The notes under the pieces: generated by a model | Databases searched by the model: none | The model's input: the letters and a program-made list of their open reading frames with translations, nothing else | Told to the model about the DNA's origin: nothing | Part shown: piece after piece, positions 38,261 to 41,032 of the stretch | Position numbering within the stretch: the stretch's first letter is position 1 | Layout: the number at the start of each line of letters is the position of its first letter | Program-made: the position numbers and the translations under genes | Assembly: GCA_002496805.1 (NCBI GenBank) | Contig: DALO01000002.1 | Span: 313,012 to 354,043 of the forward strand | DNA length: 41,032 nucleotides | Source: Methanobacterium sp. UBA353 | Lineage (GTDB): Archaea; Methanobacteriota; Methanobacteria; Methanobacteriales; Methanobacteriaceae | Reading direction: 5' to 3'

Positions 38261-38773
38261 TTAGTGTTTTTTGCTGGAAATAATGTATTTGTAGGTGTGA
38301 TGAGAAGATAAGACAAAATGGAGCATCGCTTCAGTGTATTTTCTAGCAGCATCAACATCGTTTAAATCATAATTTTTCAAGGAAATGGCTGTATCGAATT
38401 TTTTTCGTGTTTCCTTTTCTAAAACGCTTTTTAAGAAATTTATAGTATCCTCTGGGTCTTCTTTTTCAATGTCTTTTTCTGCCCGATGCACAACTGGCCC
38501 CCAATCCAAACCCGCTGGTTTAAGGCCAGTGTAGGATGCTCCTTCACCTTCACGATGCAACCGCACTGCATTTTCAAAAAACCAGAGGTCCGCAACCTCT
38601 GCTGCGTCTTCACCCAATTTTCTGGCCTTAAGTGTCTTTTTAAAATATCTGTTTAGCTTTTCTTCTGCATTTTTAGGTACAAAAGGAAGTACATAATTCA
38701 CATTCATAGCATCTAAAGCCTTTTTACAAGCAGTAACTACCGGTCCATCTAGAGTATCGCAATGGGGTGCCAT
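38261..38773 (-). CDS. DUF6448 family protein
   Basis: 170 residues, no membrane segment. MAPHCDTLDGPVVTACKKAL at the start, NVNYVLPFVPKNAEEKLNRY, AEVADLWFFENAVRLHREGE and ASYTGLKPAGLDWGPVVHRA are the strongly conserved parts of what I recall as DUF6448, found in bacteria and archaea and without known function. The invariant-looking His/Cys/Asp at the start (PHCD), the HR of VRLHREGE and the late SSHHTYKY suggest a metal site. GGAGGT stands 9 bases before ATG 38773. Alone, with several hundred bases of non-coding DNA upstream. Confidence 0.82.
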   Translation of the reverse strand: MAPHCDTLDGPVVTACKKALDAMNVNYVLPFVPKNAEEKLNRYFKKTLKARKLGEDAAEVADLWFFENAVRLHREGEGASYTGLKPAGLDWGPVVHRAEKDIEKEDPEDTINFLKSVLEKETRKKFDTAISLKNYDLNDVDAARKYTEAMLHFVLSSHHTYKYIISSKKH

Positions 38774-39270
38774 CTTAAATAACCTCCATGTTCTGTAATT
38801 TAATAATTAATATTATAGAACAAGACAAAAATGTTTTCGGATTCTTAAAATCTCAAATACTATTTTTAATTACTCTGGTCAGGGGATTTAGACGTGTTAT
38901 TAGACTTTAATCTGGGTGGGGTTGAATTTGCAAGGTTTGCTAAACCCATCAGTTAAGGCATTAGTTTTGGTGGTGTGATATAATCTGCAGCACACTTTAA
39001 ATCCTGAATAATCAACATCCTTTTATTAGGCAGTGTTTTGTGGATTTTATTAGTTTCAAGTCTTTCTTTTTGACTGTTTAGATTAATTTATGTAATATCA
39101 TTGATATTAACTACTTCTAGTTATTATTACCTTCATACTCGAGAAATAAGTTAATTTTAGCAATATTATATCATGTTAGTACCATGGAGTCATTATGCTT
39201 TTTTGATTATTTTTCTTCTGATAGACTTTAAATAACGGTGTAATACCCAAAATATGGGCCTAGTTAAAAT
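38774..39270. other. Gene-poor stretch with one repeat copy
   Basis: About 500 bases without a credible gene. The only recognised element is the first copy of a 55-base direct repeat (39201-39255). The remainder is low in G+C and has no conserved-looking structure. Confidence 0.4.
39201..39255. repeat. Direct repeat, copy A (55 bases)
   Basis: Aligns without gaps to 40836-40890, about 46 of 55 positions identical, with the exact blocks TTATTTTTCTTC and GTAATACCCAAAATAT. It ends 15 bases past the stop of the out-of-frame continuation of the membrane protein gene. Confidence 0.65.
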
Positions 39271-39465
39271 TTATTTGAAATCATCTTCAGCTTTCCACAT
39301 ACCACTACTTTTTGTCCAATTTCTATGGTAAGTAATTGAAGACTTTTCACCTCTTATAGAACTATCCGTTACTGTCAAGTGGACTTCAGCTGCAGTGTCA
39401 GATGCCATATTCACGACAATAAGCTTCTCAATTACAGGCGTGTATAGTTCTGCATTAAGTAGATT
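39271..39465 (-). pseudogene. Out-of-frame C-terminal part of the membrane protein
   Basis: Read in the next frame on the minus strand, this piece is open for about 64 codons from the end of the preceding frame. It yields LLNAELYTPVIEKLIVVNMA, AAEVHLTVTDSSIRGEKSSI and TYHRNWTKSSGMWKAEDDFK, then TAA. The ending, alternating strands with a W-x-K-x4-G-x-W-K pattern, resembles the last strands of a small extracellular domain. It has no good start of its own. Removing one base from the A4 run at 39464-39467 would fuse it to the upstream frame, giving 136 residues in total, so the gene is either broken or the sequence has a single-base error. Confidence 0.6.
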
Positions 39466-39682
39466 TTACAAAACTATCGATTGCACTTAAAAATTCCGGG
39501 TCTTTTTCTAATGCCAAAAATTTTTCAAGCTGGGCCTTTTCTTCAGCACTTACTGGTTCAGTTAACACCCTATCGGGTTGAGTAGAACTATTATCAGAAT
39601 ATGAAAAAACCGATGCCATGGCTGCGTAAACTAAGAAACCAATTGCTATTAAACCAAGTATTTCCCACTTATTTAAATCCAA
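39455..39682 (-). CDS. Single-pass membrane protein, N-terminal part of a frameshifted gene
   Basis: 75 residues from TTG 39682: LDLNKWEILGLIAIGFLVYA carries one transmembrane helix, followed by a polar linker (SYSDNSSTQPDRVLTEPV) and an amphipathic helix EEKAQLEKFLALEKDPEF. The frame is open back to 39766, but that part overlaps the end of the next gene; GGCGAT ahead of TTG 39682 makes this a reasonable though unproven start. The protein stops just where a good continuation exists in another frame (39271-39465). Probably exported by its N-terminal anchor. Follows the DUF5518-like gene by 46 bases. Confidence 0.55.
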   Translation of the reverse strand: MDLNKWEILGLIAIGFLVYAAMASVFSYSDNSSTQPDRVLTEPVSAEEKAQLEKFLALEKDPEFLSAIDSFVKST

Positions 39683-39728
39683 TATTATCGCCCAGCCATA
39701 ATATTGAAACGCATATTTTCTAAAAAAA

Positions 39729-40592
39729 TTATTCTGGCCCGTAAGTACTAAGAATAGCACCAACACGCACTACATTAAATAAAATAAACACAAGAATAAT
39801 TCCAACAACAACCATTGCATATTCAAATTTGTTGCTGGTTCTTTTTTTCACGGCCACTGCTATGATTCCGCTAATTATGCCAATGAACAAGAATAGTAAG
39901 AAACCTGAAATCGCACTGCCAATGTATAAAAAATAGGTTAGGGATCCTAATATCGTGTTGAAATTAGCCATTTGTATGCTTGTTAGATTTGGTGATAAGA
40001 AAACGACCAAAGGAATTGATGTAAGTCCAGCTATGCTTGTTGACAGTCCTCCGTACAATATTCCATTACGATACCTGATTTCCACTAGATAAACTGCAAT
40101 GAATGCACCTATTACTGGTGCTATTAATCCCATTTTTGGTAAATATAATCCACTTAATAAGGCAATTACAAATGCAACCACAAATCCAACAATAACAACC
40201 TTCCAATTTAACTTCATTTTCCAACCAGCCGCACCAATGCCTCCAAAAATTGAGCCCACAATGGAACACATGATTAATGTTTCAATGAGTGCATAAATCT
40301 CTGAGATAATAACTGCACTTGATGAAGCCTCCGGAGGAACAATTAAACCGTAGATGATTGAAACTGCCGATAATATTATGGCTGTAATAATGCCCATCAA
40401 TATTCCATTTTTTGCTCCATCCACACAAGTTTCTCCGACCATATAACCGGTTAATAGAGCACCGATTATGAATCCAACGTATATTCCATAAGAAATAATC
40501 GGAGAAAAAATCAATAAAAACGAAGATAAAACTCCTAACACTATTGCTGTAGCAGAACCTGCCATTACTGCCTTCCAATTAATATTTTTCAC
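39729..40592 (-). CDS. DUF5518-like multi-pass membrane protein, internally duplicated
   Basis: 287 residues with about eight hydrophobic helices. Two halves look related: INWKAVMAGSATAIVLGVLS, IYVGFIIGALLTGYMVGE and GAKNGILMGIITAIILSA in the first; LNWKVVIVGFVVAFVIALLS, APVIGAFIAVYLVEI and RYRNGILYGGLSTSIAGL in the second. The order W-K, gap, G-A-h-h-x-Y-h, then N-G-I-L-x-G is what I associate with DUF5518, a methanogen-rich membrane family of unknown role. Initiation at GTG 40592 has only a weak site. The last third (RTSNKFEYAMVVVGIILVFI) adds one more helix. Upstream of the frameshifted membrane gene, same strand. Confidence 0.7.
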   Translation of the reverse strand: MKNINWKAVMAGSATAIVLGVLSSFLLIFSPIISYGIYVGFIIGALLTGYMVGETCVDGAKNGILMGIITAIILSAVSIIYGLIVPPEASSSAVIISEIYALIETLIMCSIVGSIFGGIGAAGWKMKLNWKVVIVGFVVAFVIALLSGLYLPKMGLIAPVIGAFIAVYLVEIRYRNGILYGGLSTSIAGLTSIPLVVFLSPNLTSIQMANFNTILGSLTYFLYIGSAISGFLLFLFIGIISGIIAVAVKKRTSNKFEYAMVVVGIILVFILFNVVRVGAILSTYGPE

Positions 40593-40835
40593 TTTAATTA
40601 CTTTCCTAAAATTATTACTTGTTAAGATGGGATCTTTTCAGTAATATATTTAAAATTAATTATCATATGAATTAAAGCCTAAGTTTTATAAATTTGTCCA
40701 ATTCAACCCTAAATTCAAAACTCCTTCTACACACTTCATAACCTCAAAAGAAAATGAACTAAAACTTAATCCTTTCCTAACATTTTATTATTTATCTAAC
40801 AATCTTCATAATGGTACCATTGGGGTTTTGTTCCT

Positions 40836-40890
40836 TTTTGGTTATTTTTCTTCGGAAAAACTTAAAAACACGCCGTAATACCCAAAATAT
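40836..40890. repeat. Direct repeat, copy B (55 bases)
   Basis: Second copy of the repeat at 39201-39255, 1635 bases away, same orientation and ungapped. Unlike copy A it runs into a TATA-like element. Confidence 0.65.
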
Positions 40891-40986
40891 TTATATAATC
40901 ATAAGTGACAAATAATGATAATTAAATTTTAGAGATTTTCTATTTACTTCTTTTTGTTGGTTGGGTTTGAAGTGTTTTGTTGTGTT

Positions 40987-41032
40987 TTATTCTTTTTTAG
41001 CTATGGTTTTTTGTTTTTTTTCCTTTTTTTTT
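40987..41032 (-). CDS. Possible Lys-rich C-terminal tail entering from the right edge
   Basis: On the minus strand the last bases read KKKEKKQKTIAKKE then TAA (40987-40989). Such a basic tail could end a gene outside the window, but the poly-A composition makes this reading weak. Confidence 0.15.
   Translation of the reverse strand, partial: KKKEKKQKTIAKKE

Larger units (their letters stand above)
40593..41032. other. Right-edge intergenic region
   Basis: 440 bases with no complete gene. It contains repeat copy B (40836-40890), directly followed by a plus-strand TATA-like TTTATATAATC (40889-40899), and a strongly G/T-rich stretch from about 40945 to the end. Confidence 0.4.

Overview
The window looks like a chromosomal segment of a hydrogenotrophic methanogen of the order Methanobacteriales, probably Methanobacterium or a close relative. 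The signs are the methanogenesis marker MtxX, archaeosine synthase, pantoate kinase, SRP19, PurS and a CTP/ArfC-type flavin reductase. Further signs are a geranylgeranyl-lipid reductase with its own ferredoxin, a euryarchaeal ASH-Ski2-type helicase, and the remains of a pseudomurein-binding cysteine peptidase, which only makes sense in a pseudomurein-walled methanogen. Shine-Dalgarno sites matching AGGAGGTGAT, TATA boxes about 25-30 bases before predicted transcript starts, and A/T-rich intergenic DNA fit this.

Layout. 1-6460 is mostly core: an RDD membrane protein, a DUF5654 protein, cbiC and hemL (tetrapyrrole/cobamide), a membrane-anchored zinc-ribbon protein, mtxX, uppS and tatD. 6461-9767 is an accessory, decaying patch: a frameshifted C71-type wall peptidase, an internally deleted type IIG restriction-modification enzyme, two small winged-helix proteins and a DUF3467 protein. 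Two very similar hairpin/T8 terminators punctuate it. 9768-20970 returns to core metabolism: carboxymuconolactone decarboxylase-like protein, arfC, PHP phosphoesterase, pantoate kinase, a regulator, a RecJ-like nuclease, srp19, hemD-cobA, purSQ, purC and, divergently, glmS. 21278-27612 carries a small exported protein rich in N-glycosylation sequons, a cupin regulator/thioesterase/acyl-CoA ligase cluster, a 2H-phosphoesterase-like protein and the helicase.

28190-33120 is all on the minus strand: tRNA-Ile(GAU), an adenylate-kinase-like NTPase, a MIP18/DUF59 protein, an archaeosine synthase-like gene overlapping a PAS histidine kinase, and a glutamate-synthase-like FMN protein with a Cys-rich N-terminus. 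33692-35045 is geranylgeranyl reductase plus ferredoxin. 35307-37000 is the most interesting locus: a radical SAM/SPASM peptide-modifying-type enzyme followed by a sequon-rich anchored protein and a 57-residue double-CxxC peptide, which has the look of a peptide maturation system. 37400-40592 holds an AhpD-like protein, a DUF6448 protein, a frameshifted membrane protein and an internally duplicated DUF5518-like membrane protein, with a diverged 55-base direct repeat on either side.

All assignments come from reading translated sequence and motifs by eye; no database search was run. Family names that depend on memory of a profile (DUF numbers, radical SAM subfamily) are marked as such.
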